Made by a program: the position numbers and the translations under genes. Below are positions 43,586 to 54,759 of a stretch of 64,000 nt of DNA, piece after piece (position 1 is the first letter of the stretch; each line of letters opens with the position of its first letter). The DNA comes from Deinococcus arcticus (GTDB lineage: Bacteria > Deinococcota > Deinococci > Deinococcales > Deinococcaceae), in contig NZ_PYSV01000019.1 in assembly GCF_003028415.1 (NCBI RefSeq), positions 1 to 64,000 on the forward strand, written 5' to 3'. Under the pieces are notes generated by a model that worked only from the letters and a program-made list of their open reading frames with translations, ran no database searches and was not told where the DNA came from.

Positions 43586-44998
43586 GTGGTCGTGGCTGTG
43601 GCCGCTGCCCGCGCCGCGTTTGCCGCTCACTTCCTCGCGCACCTCGGCCACCACGTAGGTGCAGGCTTCGGCGCAGGGCAGGCCGCCGGGCACGCCGTCC
43701 AGGAAGGAATGGGTCAGGCGCTCGCCGGCCCACAGGCGAGTGCGCAGGCAGCCGCTGCAGATCTCCTGGGCCACGTGTTCCACCTGTGCGGGCGTGGCGC
43801 GCTGCACCTTGGCGTAAATACCAGTCTGGCGCCGCGCGGTGGTGGGCCAGGGGGTATGGCGCAGGGCGTGACAGGAATGGGCGTACGTTTCTTCCACCAC
43901 CGCCGGGTACAGGTAATGCACGGCGCGGCGCAGATCAGCCTCGTTCAGCACGGCGCGCCAGCCGCGCGGCAGGTTGCGCAGGGTGTGGACCGGGCGGTGC
44001 TCGCCGCCGTCGGTAAAGCGCACGCGGTCGCGCACCCCCTCGGGCGTGACCAGGGTGGTCAGTTCGCCGCCCGGCAGGCCCTCGTCCAGCATGTGGCGCA
44101 GCTCGAACACGCCCAGTTCCGGGGTAATCACGGCTTCGCCCACCCGCAGGCCCCGGCGGGCGCGGTCCATGAACGCCTGCCACGCGGCTTCGTGGCCCCG
44201 CTCATGGTCGCCCTGATCCCCGGCGCCGTGGGCTTCCTCGGCCAGCTGCACAATCACGTCGGCCACCGCCGCGTGGGTACCCACGGGCCTCGCGTAATAG
44301 ACCTGCTGCGCGCCGTGGGGATTGTCCGGGAACTCGGTCACGGTGCCGCTCAGGCCCATGTCCTCGGGAATGGTTTCCAGGGTGTGCCAGCCTTCACTGG
44401 CAAAAAAGGGCACCACCACCACGCGCGGGGCGCGCACCACGTCCGGCCACGTGCCCACCTTGGGGTCCTCGTCCAGAAACAGGGCGTGGACCTCGGCAAA
44501 GTGGCCGCTGGCGCGCAGCACCTCGGCATTCTGGTAGATCACCTTGTTGCTGTTCTCGTTGCGCGTGGTGCCGTGGCCCAGCACAATCAGCGCGGTGTCC
44601 TGGGGGCTGGCGTCGGGCAGGACCTCGCGGGCGCGGGCCAGAATCACCTCGCGCATGCCGGGGTGCACGCCGTAGGGCAGCGTGTAGCGCACCGTGCGCC
44701 CGCCGATCACGCGGGCAATGCCGCCCTGGGGCACCGGCCCCTGGTGGCCCAGCCCCATCTCGCGCGGAATCACCGTTTCGGTGAAATACCCCTCCGAGAT
44801 GAACATGGGAATTACCGTGACATCCGTGCTGGCTGTGGTTTTCAGCACCTGCCGCAAGGACGGTTCCTCTTTCCAGTAGCCCTCGATCACCTCGTCAAAC
44901 AGGCCCCGGGCCCGCAGCAGTTCCGCGTAGCGGTAGACCGCCACTGCCGATTCCCCGTTCAGGTGAGAGCCGTGACCAATCAGCACCAGTGAGCGCAT
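43583..44998 (-). CDS. Tandem CbiX/sirohydrochlorin-chelatase-like protein (DR2241 type)
   Basis: 471 residues. Two CbiX-like domains open with [13 protein letters not shown] (about 6-18) and [14 protein letters not shown] (about 142-155), each carrying the chelatase His. The C-terminal third contains several cysteines ([28 protein letters not shown]), suggesting a metal or Fe-S centre. It resembles D. radiodurans DR2241. It may insert metal into a tetrapyrrole; the substrate is unproved. The start at 44998 has TACAGT 10 nt away. The stop is supplied by repeat B2. C terminus: GHSHDH, possibly metal-binding. Confidence 0.85.
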   Translation of the reverse strand: MRSLVLIGHGSHLNGESAVAVYRYAELLRARGLFDEVIEGYWKEEPSLRQVLKTTASTDVTVIPMFISEGYFTETVIPREMGLGHQGPVPQGGIARVIGGRTVRYTLPYGVHPGMREVILARAREVLPDASPQDTALIVLGHGTTRNENSNKVIYQNAEVLRASGHFAEVHALFLDEDPKVGTWPDVVRAPRVVVVPFFASEGWHTLETIPEDMGLSGTVTEFPDNPHGAQQVYYARPVGTHAAVADVIVQLAEEAHGAGDQGDHERGHEAAWQAFMDRARRGLRVGEAVITPELGVFELRHMLDEGLPGGELTTLVTPEGVRDRVRFTDGGEHRPVHTLRNLPRGWRAVLNEADLRRAVHYLYPAVVEETYAHSCHALRHTPWPTTARRQTGIYAKVQRATPAQVEHVAQEICSGCLRTRLWAGERLTHSFLDGVPGGLPCAEACTYVVAEVREEVSGKRGAGSGHSHDH

Positions 44999-45290
44999 AT
45001 GGCGCCGACTGTAGCGGAGCGCGGGGCGGGGGATTGTCCCAAAAGCTTGGAAGTGGGGAAAGCGGGGCGCAGGAGGCGGTGCGCGGGAAGGGCGGGGCTT
45101 GACAGGGCCACTGGGCCGCATGAGGCAGCCACCCGGCCACCCGGCTCCCTTCCTCAACTCTGCTGAAGGCCCCCCTCACGCGCGCGGGTGCCGGGCTTCG
45201 TAGGGTGGGGCCGTTCCTTGACAGGACTGTGGCGGCCCCGGGCACTGGGCCTGGGCGCGCCGCGTCCCCCTTATTGACAGGAGGTTTTCC

Positions 45291-45716
45291 ATGTTTTTTC
45301 AGCAACGTGACCGGCACGAACAGATGGCCCGCCTGGACCCCCGCGACACCAACGCCGACGGGCAGGTGAGCCCCCAGGAAGCCGCCGCGTACATCCGCGA
45401 CTACCTGGACAACGCCTCGCCGCAGGAGCGCGACCAGATCATGCGCGAGTACTTCGGGCAGATGAGCCCGCAGGAGCGCCAGCAGATGGGCGACGCCATT
45501 GTGCGCAGCCCCGCCAACCCGGTGCAGAACGTGCGCTATGACGACGACAACGACCTGATTGACGCCTACACCCGCACCGCCCAGGCCCCGGCGCAGAACG
45601 GCAAAAGCCCCCTGGAAGCGGCCTTTGCCTCGGGTGGCATGCTCAGCAGCCCGCTGGTCAAGGCCGGATTGGTGGGGCTGGCCGGCATGATTGGCAGCCG
45701 CATGCTCAGACGGTAA
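45291..45716 (+). CDS. Small protein with an EF-hand-like loop and a C-terminal hydrophobic helix
   Basis: 141 residues. DTNADGQVSPQE near residue 19 has the D-x-N-x-D-G-x-x-x-x-x-E layout of a calcium-binding EF-hand loop. The middle is Gln/Glu-rich (SPQERDQIMREYFGQMSPQERQQM, two similar SPQER units), and residues about 118-138 form a hydrophobic helix. AGGAGG lies 6 nt before the ATG and TTGACA boxes occur at 45217 and 45273. Function unknown. Confidence 0.7.
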   Translation: MFFQQRDRHEQMARLDPRDTNADGQVSPQEAAAYIRDYLDNASPQERDQIMREYFGQMSPQERQQMGDAIVRSPANPVQNVRYDDDNDLIDAYTRTAQAPAQNGKSPLEAAFASGGMLSSPLVKAGLVGLAGMIGSRMLRR

Positions 45717-45833
45717 GCAGGGCCCGGGAGGCGGTGCGCGGTGAGAAAGCCGCGCGCCGCCCCTTGTTGTGCTGCCCATGCACCCCGGTGGCCTGCGCGC
45801 ACCGCCCCGCACAGCCCACTACAATGGCCCGCA

Positions 45834-46919
45834 ATGCCTCTGTCGTACCTCACCCGCATTGCCCAGACGCCCGCGCCCACCTTTGCCGAAGGAACGCGGG
45901 CGGACCTGATCTCGGGGTTGTGGGCCGAGCTGGGGTACGCCACCGAGCGTGACGAGGCCGGCAACGTGCTCACCCGCCTGACCCCTGCGGGCACCGAGGG
46001 CCGCCCGGCCCTGCTGCTGGCCGCGCACCTGGACACGGTGTTCGAGGCCGGCACCGACGTGACGGTGCGCGAGGAAGGCGGGCGCCTGATTGGCCCCGGG
46101 GTGGGCGACAACAGCGCCAGCCTCGCGGTGGTGACTGCCTTGCTGCGCGATCTGCGCGGGGGCGCAGGGGTGCTGCGCCGCCCGCTGTGGGTGGCCGCCA
46201 ACGTGGGCGAGGAAGGGCTGGGCGACCTGCGCGGCGCCAAGCACCTGCTGGCCGGGCACCGCGCGGCGCTGGGGGCGTTTGTGGCGGTGGACGGTTACCT
46301 GGGCATTGCGGTCACCCGCGCGGTGGGGGTGCGGCGCTACCGCGCGGTGTTCACCGGCCCCGGCGGACACTCCTGGGGCGACCAGGGCCCCAGCGCGCTG
46401 CATGCCCTGGGCCGCGCTATCAGCGCGCTGTACGCCCTGCACCTGCCGCTCAGCCCGCGCACCACGCTGAATGTGGGGGTGGCCGGGGGCGGCACCAGCG
46501 TCAACTCCATTGCGGGCACGGCCGAACTGCTGCTGGACCTGCGCTCGCTGGACGCCGGGGTGCTCTCGGACCTGGACAGCCGGGCCGTCTCGGCGCTGCA
46601 CGCGGCGGCGCGGGAAGCTGGCGTGCGGGTGCACCTGGAACGGGTGGGCGACCGCCCCGGCGGCGACCTGCGCAGCGAGCCCCTGCTGCCCCTGGTGCGC
46701 GAGGCCGCCCGCGAAGGCCGCCTGGACATCCGCGTGGCTTCCAGCAGCACCGATGCCAACGCGGCGGTGCCCCACGGCCTGCCCGCCGTGGCCGTGGGCG
46801 TGTACCGGGGCGGCAACGCCCACCGCACCGACGAATGGGTGCAGGCCAGCAGCCTGAAACCGGGCCTGCAGTTTCTGCGGCGCCTGGTAGAGCTGTACCA
46901 GCGCTCGCCCCTGGGCTAG
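45834..46919 (+). CDS. M20-family peptidase (PepT/ArgE-like)
   Basis: 361 residues. Metal-site signatures: AHLDTVFEAG (His, Asp), GPGVGDNSASLAVV, VGEEGLGDLRGAKHLL (Glu), VDGYLG and a C-terminal AHRTDEWV (His). GGHSWGDQGPSALHALG marks the dimerisation lid. It hydrolyses a peptide or N-acyl amino acid; substrate not determined. TACAAT at 45820-45825, 8 nt before the ATG, supports this start and a leaderless transcript. Confidence 0.9.
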   Translation: MPLSYLTRIAQTPAPTFAEGTRADLISGLWAELGYATERDEAGNVLTRLTPAGTEGRPALLLAAHLDTVFEAGTDVTVREEGGRLIGPGVGDNSASLAVVTALLRDLRGGAGVLRRPLWVAANVGEEGLGDLRGAKHLLAGHRAALGAFVAVDGYLGIAVTRAVGVRRYRAVFTGPGGHSWGDQGPSALHALGRAISALYALHLPLSPRTTLNVGVAGGGTSVNSIAGTAELLLDLRSLDAGVLSDLDSRAVSALHAAAREAGVRVHLERVGDRPGGDLRSEPLLPLVREAAREGRLDIRVASSSTDANAAVPHGLPAVAVGVYRGGNAHRTDEWVQASSLKPGLQFLRRLVELYQRSPLG

Positions 46920-47017
46920 GCCTGGAAAAAGCGCGTGTGGGTGCGCGCTTCCTGTGATGAACGTTGCAATTGTGCCCCACCAAATTCCCATCTGCCCGGC
47001 GCAGAATAGGGGGACCA

Positions 47018-48367
47018 ATGAGTGCCCCTGCCTCCCAGATGCCGCCCCGCCCGGTCCGGCCTGCTTCCCTGCTCCTTCGCGCCGCGCGTGCGCCGGGTCT
47101 GGCCGCGCTGCTGCTGGGGGCGTCTCTGTTGCCTGGGGCAGCGGCGCAGGGCGTGGTGTCGCCCGCGCAGGCCGTTTTTAACCGGGTGAACCTGCTGATT
47201 CAGACCGAATACGGCGGCCTGTCCACCGTGGACCGCGAGGCCCTGACGCGCGAGTATCAGGCGCGACTGGACGCCGTGTGTGCGCCCAGTCCCACCACCT
47301 GCGACGAAGCCAAGGCCTACCCGGTCCTGGAAGCCGAGCTGACGGCCCTGGGCGACGACCACTCCTTTTTCCAGACCCCCGAGGATTACCAGGAATTCGT
47401 GGCCAGCGTCACAGGGGGCAACCGCCTGCAGTTTGGCGTGAAACTGGCGCGCCTGGACGGCCAGAACCGGGTGGTGACCGAGGTGGTGCCCGGCAGCGTG
47501 GCCGCCGAGGCGGGGCTGCGCCGGGGCGACGTGCTGCTGACCCTCAACGGCCAGCCGTATGTGTATGAGGACCTGCGCCGCGCCCGTGAAGAAGGCCGCA
47601 CCATCACCCTGGGCGCCGAGCGTCAGGGCCAGCCGCTGACGGTGACGGTCACCGCCCGCGAGAGCAGCACCCGTGACCTGCCGCGCCTGAGCTTTGTGCC
47701 GGGGGCCGGCAGCAGCGAGGTGGCAGTGCTGCGCATTCCCACCTTTCTGTCGGGCGGGGGCGTGGCCCAGGGCGTGCACGATCTGGTGGGGCAGGCCCAG
47801 GCCCGGGGCGCCAGTGGCCTGATCGTGGACCTGCGCGGCAACGGTGGGGGCAGCCTGAGCGAGTGCGACAGCGCCGTGAGCGCCTTTGTGCCCAGCCTGA
47901 CCCGGGTGGCGCGCAGCCCGGACGGCAACGCGCGCACCGTGGTCAGCCGGGGCACGCGCGTGGAGGGCGGGCAGCTGCTGGGCAGCGTGCGCAACCCCAA
48001 CCTGTGGGCCGGCCCGGTGGCGGTGCTGGTGGACAGCGGCAGCGCCTCGTGCAGCGAATTCTTTGCCTTCGAGATGCAGTACGCCCGGCGTGGCCCGGTG
48101 ATCGGTGAGGAAACGGCCGGGGTGGGCAACACCGCCACCCGCGTGTGGCAGGCCGGCGAGGGCGCCGTGCAGCTGACCATCCTGAACTACGCCAAGCCCG
48201 ACGGCACGCCTTACCCCCAGAGCATCCAGCCAGATGAGGCGCGGGCGCAGGGCGAGGCCGAACTGCGCCTGCTGACCCAGGGCACCGACGCCCTGCTGCA
48301 GGCCGGGGTGCAGGCCCTGCAACGCGCGCCCACCCTGAGCCTGGACCCCTTCCGTTCCAGGCCCTGA
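47018..48367 (+). CDS. Exported S41-family protease
   Basis: 449 residues. A long signal peptide ends near GAAAQG (residue 45). A PDZ domain (about 155-215) contains FGVKLARLDG, LRRGDVLLTLNGQPY and is followed by the S41 core with LIVDLRGNGGGSLSE and the nucleophile segment DSGSASCSE. The Lys of the CtpA catalytic dyad, expected in a G-K-G after the E-T-x-G motif, is replaced: the sequence reads GEETAGVGN. It may use another S41 arrangement or be weakly active. ATG with GGGGGA upstream. A terminator follows. Confidence 0.88.
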   Translation: MSAPASQMPPRPVRPASLLLRAARAPGLAALLLGASLLPGAAAQGVVSPAQAVFNRVNLLIQTEYGGLSTVDREALTREYQARLDAVCAPSPTTCDEAKAYPVLEAELTALGDDHSFFQTPEDYQEFVASVTGGNRLQFGVKLARLDGQNRVVTEVVPGSVAAEAGLRRGDVLLTLNGQPYVYEDLRRAREEGRTITLGAERQGQPLTVTVTARESSTRDLPRLSFVPGAGSSEVAVLRIPTFLSGGGVAQGVHDLVGQAQARGASGLIVDLRGNGGGSLSECDSAVSAFVPSLTRVARSPDGNARTVVSRGTRVEGGQLLGSVRNPNLWAGPVAVLVDSGSASCSEFFAFEMQYARRGPVIGEETAGVGNTATRVWQAGEGAVQLTILNYAKPDGTPYPQSIQPDEARAQGEAELRLLTQGTDALLQAGVQALQRAPTLSLDPFRSRP

Positions 48368-48379
48368 GCCGCTTTCTGG

Positions 48380-48408
48380 CCGCCCCCGCACCTCAGCGGG
48401 GGCGGTTT
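48380..48408 (+). terminator. Intrinsic terminator of the S41 protease gene
   Basis: CCGCCCCCGC (48380-48389) pairs with GCGGGGGCGG (48396-48405) and is followed by TTT. Confidence 0.8.
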
Positions 48409-48573
48409 GGCGTGTGACACAAACTCCGACTCCATCGCTTTTGTCAGCGATTCCATCCGAGTGGCCTCGGAGAGCGGCTTCGCAGGGCGAGCAGGAGAAA
48501 CCCGTCTCTCCGGGCGGGGCGTCGGCACATCGGCTCTGTTCCGATGGGTCGGCGGAACAGACGGCAGACCGTA

Positions 48574-48754
48574 TGATACGGCTTCCGAAAAATTCCGTAA
48601 TGTGTTACGGAATTTTTTCGACCGGAGGGACTCGAAGAGCTGCGCAGCAGAGCAGGAAAGGTGCGGATTTCCGGGAATTGGGCTGGAACAGCGCCGAAGG
48701 CGGGGAACATCCGGCTCTTTCCTGGATGTTACGGAAATGGACGGCAGTCCGTAT
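48574..48754 (+). repeat. Interspersed repeat family B, copy 3
   Basis: 181 bp, TGATACGGCTTCCG to GGACGGCAGTCCGTAT. A partial copy of the family's 3' end (GACGGCAGACCGTAT) lies directly before it at 48559-48573, so two copies were once joined head to tail. 48755-48885 holds no recognised feature. Confidence 0.88.
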
Positions 48755-48885
48755 GACGCACTGCGGGTGGTCCGGCTGATCAACTTCACGCCGGGCCGTC
48801 CACTTCTTTGCTCCCCTATATATTTGCGCCGCTGTGCCAGCCCGCATAGAACCGCTTTCGCACCGCGTGGGGCTGGCGTCTGTCT

Positions 48886-50091
48886 TCAGCCCCGCTCCGG
48901 CAGCGTCTCCAGGCCGCGCAGCGCCCAGCGCAGGCCCAGGGCACTCAGCGCGCCGATGGCGGCCAGCACCAGCCAGGGCAGGGCCGGCAGGCCAGCAGCG
49001 GCGCCCGCGTCCACCAGGGCGCCGCCCAGCACGCTGCCCACGGCGCCGCCGGCGCCCAGGGAAATGGCCGCAAACCCAAAGTAACTGCCCACCCGCTCGG
49101 GCGGCGCAAAGCGTGCGGTCAGGGTCTGCTGGGTGGGATACACGATCATGGTGCCCAGGCTGTACAGGGCCACGCAGGCCAGCAGGGCCCCGAAGGTGTG
49201 GGCCAGGCTCATCAGGCCCAGGCTCAGGCCCACCAGGCTCACGGCGCCCACCAGGGCGGTGCGGGTGGACAGGTGGCGTTCGGTCAGGCGCAGCAGCGGG
49301 TACTGCAGCAGCACGGCCAGCCCCGCCGACAGGCCATACAGCGGGCCGGTGGCCCCGGGCCCGGCCAGCGAGACCGCCTTGAGGGTCACGGCCACGTTGA
49401 TCTGCGTGCTGAGGATGAAATAGCCGATCAGGACCAGGGTAAAGCGCCGGAAGGGCACGTCCTGGGCGGCTTCCCGCAGCCCCCCCAGGCGGCTGCCGGG
49501 TTGCGCGGCAGGCCGCAGCCCGGGCAGGGTGAGGGCCAGCACGGCCCCGGCCAGCACATACACGCTGGCCGCCACCAGGGCGGCGGTGCGGAAGCCCAGC
49601 CCCAGCAGCAGCGCGCCCAGCAGGGGCCCGGTGACCATGCCCGCGTTGCCCGAGAGGCTGGTCAGGCTGAACATGCGGGTGTGGTGCTCGGGCCGGGTGA
49701 CCTGGGTGATGGCGGCGCTCTTGGGGGCGTCGAACAGCCCGCCGCCCACGCCGGCCAGCAGCGCGGCGGCCAGCAGTTCGGGCAGCGTCTCAGCAAAGCC
49801 CATCCAGGCAAAGCCCAGCGTGCGCAGCGCGCAGCCCCACAGAATCAGGGGCCTGGGCCCCAGGCGGTCAGACCACGCGCCGCCAAACACGGTCAGGCCC
49901 TGCTGGGTCAGCTGGCGCAGGCCCAGCACCAGCCCCACGCTGGCCGCCGACCAGCCCAGCCCCCCGGGCCCGCTGAAGTGCACCGTGACCAGGGGAATCA
50001 CCGCAAAGAAGCCGCCCCACATCAGAAAATTCGCCCCAATCAGGCCCAGCTGGGCACTGGAGGGGCGAAAGGGAACAGGAGCGGCGCTCAC
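48886..50091 (-). CDS. MFS transporter
   Basis: 401 residues with about 12 hydrophobic segments. The helix 2-3 loop reads GAWSDRLGPRPLILWG and helix 5 contains GNAGMVTGPLLGALL, typical of drug-efflux-type MFS proteins (MdtH-like). Substrate unknown. It is flanked by family B repeats and shares no transcript; the permease gene reading the same way ends 260 bp upstream across repeat B4. Confidence 0.82.
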   Translation of the reverse strand: MSAAPVPFRPSSAQLGLIGANFLMWGGFFAVIPLVTVHFSGPGGLGWSAASVGLVLGLRQLTQQGLTVFGGAWSDRLGPRPLILWGCALRTLGFAWMGFAETLPELLAAALLAGVGGGLFDAPKSAAITQVTRPEHHTRMFSLTSLSGNAGMVTGPLLGALLLGLGFRTAALVAASVYVLAGAVLALTLPGLRPAAQPGSRLGGLREAAQDVPFRRFTLVLIGYFILSTQINVAVTLKAVSLAGPGATGPLYGLSAGLAVLLQYPLLRLTERHLSTRTALVGAVSLVGLSLGLMSLAHTFGALLACVALYSLGTMIVYPTQQTLTARFAPPERVGSYFGFAAISLGAGGAVGSVLGGALVDAGAAAGLPALPWLVLAAIGALSALGLRWALRGLETLPERG

Positions 50092-50171
50092 GCCGGGCAG
50101 GCTACACCCTGGGGGGGCCGCAGACCCCGCACCGTTTCCCCTGACGGGACGGCGCGGAGCAGCCGGGACTT

Positions 50172-50353
50172 AGACGGACGGCCGTCCATGTGCGTCACAT
50201 CCGGGGAGAAGGGGGATGTTCCCCGCCTCCGGCGCTGTTCCAGTCCAGTTCCCGGACATCCGGATTCTTTCCTGCTCTGCTGCGCAGCTCTGCGAGTCCC
50301 TCCGGCCGGAACAATGCCGGAACACGTGGCGGCATTGTTCGGAAGCCGTCTTA
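50172..50353 (-). repeat. Interspersed repeat family B, copy 4
   Basis: Read leftward it starts TAAGACGGCTTCCG and ends in a GGACGGCCGTCCGT palindrome. The TAA at 50353-50351 is the stop codon of the APC permease gene. Confidence 0.82.
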
Positions 50354-52528
50354 CTCTCCCACATGCACGCGGGGGCGGCGGGCCTCTTCGCGCTCGGCCA
50401 CCCGCAGAATCTCGTGGGTGAGGGGCGGAATGTCGCCCTCGCCCGCCAGCAGGAAGCGCAGGGCGTTGACGGCCGGGCCCTTGGTGCTCCATTCGAAATA
50501 CACGTGGGGCGGCACGCCGGTCAGGTCGCGCACATGCAGCAGCACGGCGGCCAGGGTATTGGGCACGCTGGAGCCGGTGGCGCGCAGAATCAGGTGGCTG
50601 CCCACCCGCACGCCCGTGACGTTTACGGCCGTGCTGAAGTCGCTGGCGTCCCGGATGGCCACCTCCAGAAACAGCGCGGCCTCGCCGGGGCTCAGGTGAT
50701 TGCCCAGACGAACGTCCAGGGCCTTTTCGCGGTACTCCAGATCGTTGCCCTCGTCCAGATGGTTGGCGATAAAGCGCACCGGCAGGCCCCGGGCGCCCAC
50801 CTCCTGCAGCATGGCCAGGGCAGTGTCGTCCAGCTTCACGCGCTGCACCCGCAGCTCGGTGCTGCGCCCGATGCGCGAGGCCACGCTGACGGCCAGAATG
50901 GCCCCGATAAACAGCAGGGCGATGTACAGGCCTTCTGGGCGCTCGCGCACCGTGACCACACTGGTGTAGATGAACACGGCGCTCACCAGCGCAAAGGCCG
51001 CCGCAGCGGCGCGGTGGCCCCGGCGCAGTTCGGTCAGGAACACTGCCACGGCCGCCGAGGTCATCAGGGCCAGCACGCCCGTGGCGTAGGCCCCAGCCTG
51101 GGCGTCCACGTTGGCCCTGAACAGAATGGTCACCAGCGCGCTGATGCCAATAAACAGCAGCACCAGGGGCCGGGTGGCGCGCGCCCAGTCCGGGGCCATG
51201 CCGTAGCGGGGCAGGTAGCGCGGCACGATGTTCAGCAGCCCCGCCATGGCCGAGGCCCCGGCAAACCACAGAATCAGGATGGTCGAGACGTCGTACAGGG
51301 TGCCAAAGCCCTCACCGAAGCGGTCGTGGGCCAGGAACGCCAGCGCGCGCCCGTTGGCCTTGCCGGGCGGGGTGTCCACCTTCACGGTGGCGGTGGGGCC
51401 AGCCGGGGTCACAGTCACGGTCAGGGGCACGGGGCCGCCCACCGTGTTCGCCTGCAGGGTAAAGGTGCCGGTGCGCCCCGGGGGTACCTGCAGGCTGTAG
51501 ATGTCGCGTGGGCGGGTGGGGTGGTCCAGCGGCACGTTCACCACGGCGCGCCCGCGCTCCAGATCGGCGCTGCTGACCGCCTTGGTGACGCTGGTGGCGG
51601 CCCAGAACTCGTGCCGGGGGATGAGCAGCGTGGTCACCACCGAGGACGCCAGCAGCATCACCGACATGATCAGGGCGGCGCTGGTCAGCAGTTTCTTGGC
51701 ATTGCGGATGCGGCCCAGGGGCTTGGCCGGTTTGTCGTCCGGGTCGCCCTTGACCAGCGGCATCACCACCACGCCGGTTTCAAAACCCGACAGACCCAGC
51801 GCCAGCGCCGGAAAGACCAGCAGCGCCGCGCCGATGATGGCCAGCGGCGATACGTACGCCTGCCCCAGCGCGCCCCACCAGCCGCTCAGCAGCTCTGGCT
51901 GGCGCAGAATCTCCAGCAGGCCGCTGCCCGCCACCACCACGCTCAGGCCCAGGTACAGCACCACGATGCCCACGGCAATGCCCACCGCTTCCTTGAAGCC
52001 TTTCAGGAACACGGCCCCCAGCAGTGCCAGCAGCACCAGCGTCACGCCCACCTGCCGGCCTTCAAGCGCCTCGTGCAGCAGCGGGTTTTCAATCAGGTGG
52101 GCGGTGGCGTCGGCAGCCGACAGGGTGATGGTGATCACGAACCCGGTGGCCACAAAGCCAATCAGGATCAGAACCAGAATCTTGCTGGGCCAGTAGCTCA
52201 GCAGCCGCTCCAGCATGGACAGACTGCCGTCGCCGTGCGGGCTTTCCTCCGCCACTCGGCGGTACATGGGCAGCGCGCCAAACAGGGTGACCAGCACCAG
52301 CACCAGCGTGGCAATGGGCGACAGGGCCCCGGCCGCCAGCGCGGCAATTCCGGGCTGATAGCCCAGGGTGGAAAAGTAGTCCACGCCGGTCAGGCACATC
52401 ACCTTCCACCACGGCTGGGTGTGGTGCTGGGCGGCCACCTGCTGCTCTTCTTCGTAAAAGCCCTGGGGTTCAGGTTGATTGGTTTCCAGAAACCATGTCA
52501 TGAACGGGCTGCGTTCGCCGGAGGCCAT
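50351..52528 (-). CDS. APC-superfamily amino acid/cation permease with a soluble C-terminal domain
   Basis: 725 residues. After a 40-residue cytosolic start come about 12 hydrophobic segments, broken by a polar loop (about 340-400, rich in Thr/Val/Pro and probably outside the membrane). [22 protein letters not shown] at the first helix matches the APC fold. Residues about 590-725 are a soluble domain. The family is annotated as amino acid transporter, but a cation substrate cannot be excluded. Start [12 protein letters not shown] at 52528 has no strong ribosome binding site. The stop is supplied by repeat B4. Confidence 0.75.
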   Translation of the reverse strand: MASGERSPFMTWFLETNQPEPQGFYEEEQQVAAQHHTQPWWKVMCLTGVDYFSTLGYQPGIAALAAGALSPIATLVLVLVTLFGALPMYRRVAEESPHGDGSLSMLERLLSYWPSKILVLILIGFVATGFVITITLSAADATAHLIENPLLHEALEGRQVGVTLVLLALLGAVFLKGFKEAVGIAVGIVVLYLGLSVVVAGSGLLEILRQPELLSGWWGALGQAYVSPLAIIGAALLVFPALALGLSGFETGVVVMPLVKGDPDDKPAKPLGRIRNAKKLLTSAALIMSVMLLASSVVTTLLIPRHEFWAATSVTKAVSSADLERGRAVVNVPLDHPTRPRDIYSLQVPPGRTGTFTLQANTVGGPVPLTVTVTPAGPTATVKVDTPPGKANGRALAFLAHDRFGEGFGTLYDVSTILILWFAGASAMAGLLNIVPRYLPRYGMAPDWARATRPLVLLFIGISALVTILFRANVDAQAGAYATGVLALMTSAAVAVFLTELRRGHRAAAAAFALVSAVFIYTSVVTVRERPEGLYIALLFIGAILAVSVASRIGRSTELRVQRVKLDDTALAMLQEVGARGLPVRFIANHLDEGNDLEYREKALDVRLGNHLSPGEAALFLEVAIRDASDFSTAVNVTGVRVGSHLILRATGSSVPNTLAAVLLHVRDLTGVPPHVYFEWSTKGPAVNALRFLLAGEGDIPPLTHEILRVAEREEARRPRVHVGE

Positions 52529-52602
52529 GACCGGCAGCCTACACCTGGACCGGGGGCGCGTGGATCAAGTCTCCGGGGCCGGGAAGGGGATTGCCTGTAC
52601 AG

Positions 52603-52977
52603 TCAGGACCGCAGACCCAGCCAATGGCCCACAGAGGGTTCACGGTACTGCCACCAGTGCAGCGCCACGCTGGCCACAAGCAGGGCGCAGCCCAGGAAGA
52701 AGACAGTGGGCGAGGCCGCCGCAGCCCCTGGATGAGACAGCAGTGCCAAGACACTGCTGGTGATCTGACGCAGACCTGCACAGCAGCAGAGAAGCGCAGC
52801 TGGCAACAGCGGAGAGATGAGCGGCACCAGGCCAGGAAAACGGGGCCGCCAGGCAGCCCGGGAGCGCCATTCCACCCACGGGGCCAGGCACAGCCACGCG
52901 CCGCACACCCACAGCCCAGCGGTGGCCAAGGCGTGTGCGGCCAGAAGAGGAACGAGCAAAACGGCCATAGGTTTCAC
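52603..52977 (-). CDS. Small integral membrane protein
   Basis: 124 residues (GTG at 52977, or ATG at 52968). Four hydrophobic segments are visible (about 3-30, 47-65, 72-85 and 90-108), with Cys and Trp residues unusually frequent. No family recognised; the coding potential rests on the clean membrane pattern and the absence of a competing frame. It is divergent from the MBL hydrolase gene. Confidence 0.5.
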   Translation of the reverse strand: MKPMAVLLVPLLAAHALATAGLWVCGAWLCLAPWVEWRSRAAWRPRFPGLVPLISPLLPAALLCCCAGLRQITSSVLALLSHPGAAAASPTVFFLGCALLVASVALHWWQYREPSVGHWLGLRS

Positions 52978-53048
52978 CGTAGCCCAGCGGCCGGCCGGCT
53001 GGTGCTGAGGTTGAGGCCCCCAGCGCGGCCGGGCGCTACCCTGCAGGC

Positions 53049-53945
53049 ATGACCCTGCAGCCTCTGGTGCCTGGTGCGTGGTATCTGCCGGGCGCGGTGA
53101 ACAGTGTGGTGCTTGAAGACGGCCAGGGCGGCGCCCTGCTGGTGGACACCGGCCTGGACGAGGGCCACGCCCGCAAGCTGCTGCGGGCGCTGGACGGCGC
53201 GGGGCTGCGGCCCACCGCCGTGCTGAACACCCACAGCCACGCCGACCACCACGGCGGCAACACCACTGTCCTGCGGCGCTGGCCTGACCTGGAGGTCTGG
53301 GCGCCGCCGCTGGAAGCGGCCATCATCGCCCACCCGATGCTGGAACCGCTGGGGCTGTTCGGGGCCCGGCCCCCCCGGGAACTGCAGACCAAGTTCCTGC
53401 TGGCCCCGGCCAGTCCGGCGCGCCCCCTGCCGGGCACCGGGCCCCTGATTCTGGGCGGCGTGCCCCTGGAGCTGCTGGATGTGCCGGGCCACGCCCTGCA
53501 GATGGTGGCGGTTCGCTGTGGGGAGCTGCTGTACGCCGCCGACGCCCTGTTTGGCCCGGAGGCGCTGGCCAAGCATCCCCTGACCTTCTGCGCGGATTCG
53601 GCCGCCCAGAAGGCCAGTGCGGCGGCGCTGGGGGCGCTGGCGGGCGTGCAGGTGACCCTGCCCGGGCACGGCGCACCCACCGCTGATCTGCCGGGGCTGG
53701 CGGCGGCCAACCTCGCCGCCTATGACCGGACCACTGCGGCCGTGCAGGCGGCGGTCGCGGCGGCGCCCGGCACCGTGGACGAGTTGCTGGCCCGCGTGTG
53801 CGTCGCGCTGGGGCTCACCATGACTGGCCCGGGCGCGGTGGTCCTGAACCGCGCGGTGGTCAGCGCGCACCTGACCGAGGGGCTGGAGGGGGGCCGGGTG
53901 GCCCTGAGCGTGGACGGCCAGCGCCTGCTGTTCACGCTTGCGTGA
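53049..53945 (+). CDS. MBL-fold metallo-hydrolase
   Basis: 298 residues. The zinc-binding motif THSHADHHGG is at residues 61-70 (His 62, 64, 67, Asp 66), with later ligands in DVPGHALQMVAV and LPGHGAPTAD. Lactamase-like hydrolase; the substrate could be a glutathione thioester, a lactone or a phosphonate. TACCCT at 53037-53042, 6 nt before the ATG, suggests a leaderless transcript. The dps gene follows after 48 bp. Confidence 0.88.
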   Translation: MTLQPLVPGAWYLPGAVNSVVLEDGQGGALLVDTGLDEGHARKLLRALDGAGLRPTAVLNTHSHADHHGGNTTVLRRWPDLEVWAPPLEAAIIAHPMLEPLGLFGARPPRELQTKFLLAPASPARPLPGTGPLILGGVPLELLDVPGHALQMVAVRCGELLYAADALFGPEALAKHPLTFCADSAAQKASAAALGALAGVQVTLPGHGAPTADLPGLAAANLAAYDRTTAAVQAAVAAAPGTVDELLARVCVALGLTMTGPGAVVLNRAVVSAHLTEGLEGGRVALSVDGQRLLFTLA

Positions 53946-53993
53946 AGAAACGCCGTATAGGCCGGAGGCGGAGGGTGGGGGTACGGTGGCCCC

Positions 53994-54686
<693 letters not shown>

Positions 54687-54689
54687 GCG

Positions 54690-54756
54690 GATGGTAGGTG
54701 ATGGTGGATGGACGAAGGCGGTCCTTCATCACCTGCCCACCATCCACCATCACTCC
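54690..54756. repeat. Intergenic GGTGATGG/CCATCACC hairpin between dps and the DUF4385 gene
   Basis: GGTAGGTGATGGTGGATGG and CCATCCACCATCA pair over most of their length. It belongs with the hairpins at 41405-41456 and 57612-57756. It may end the dps transcript. Confidence 0.5.
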
Positions 54757-54759
54757 TTT

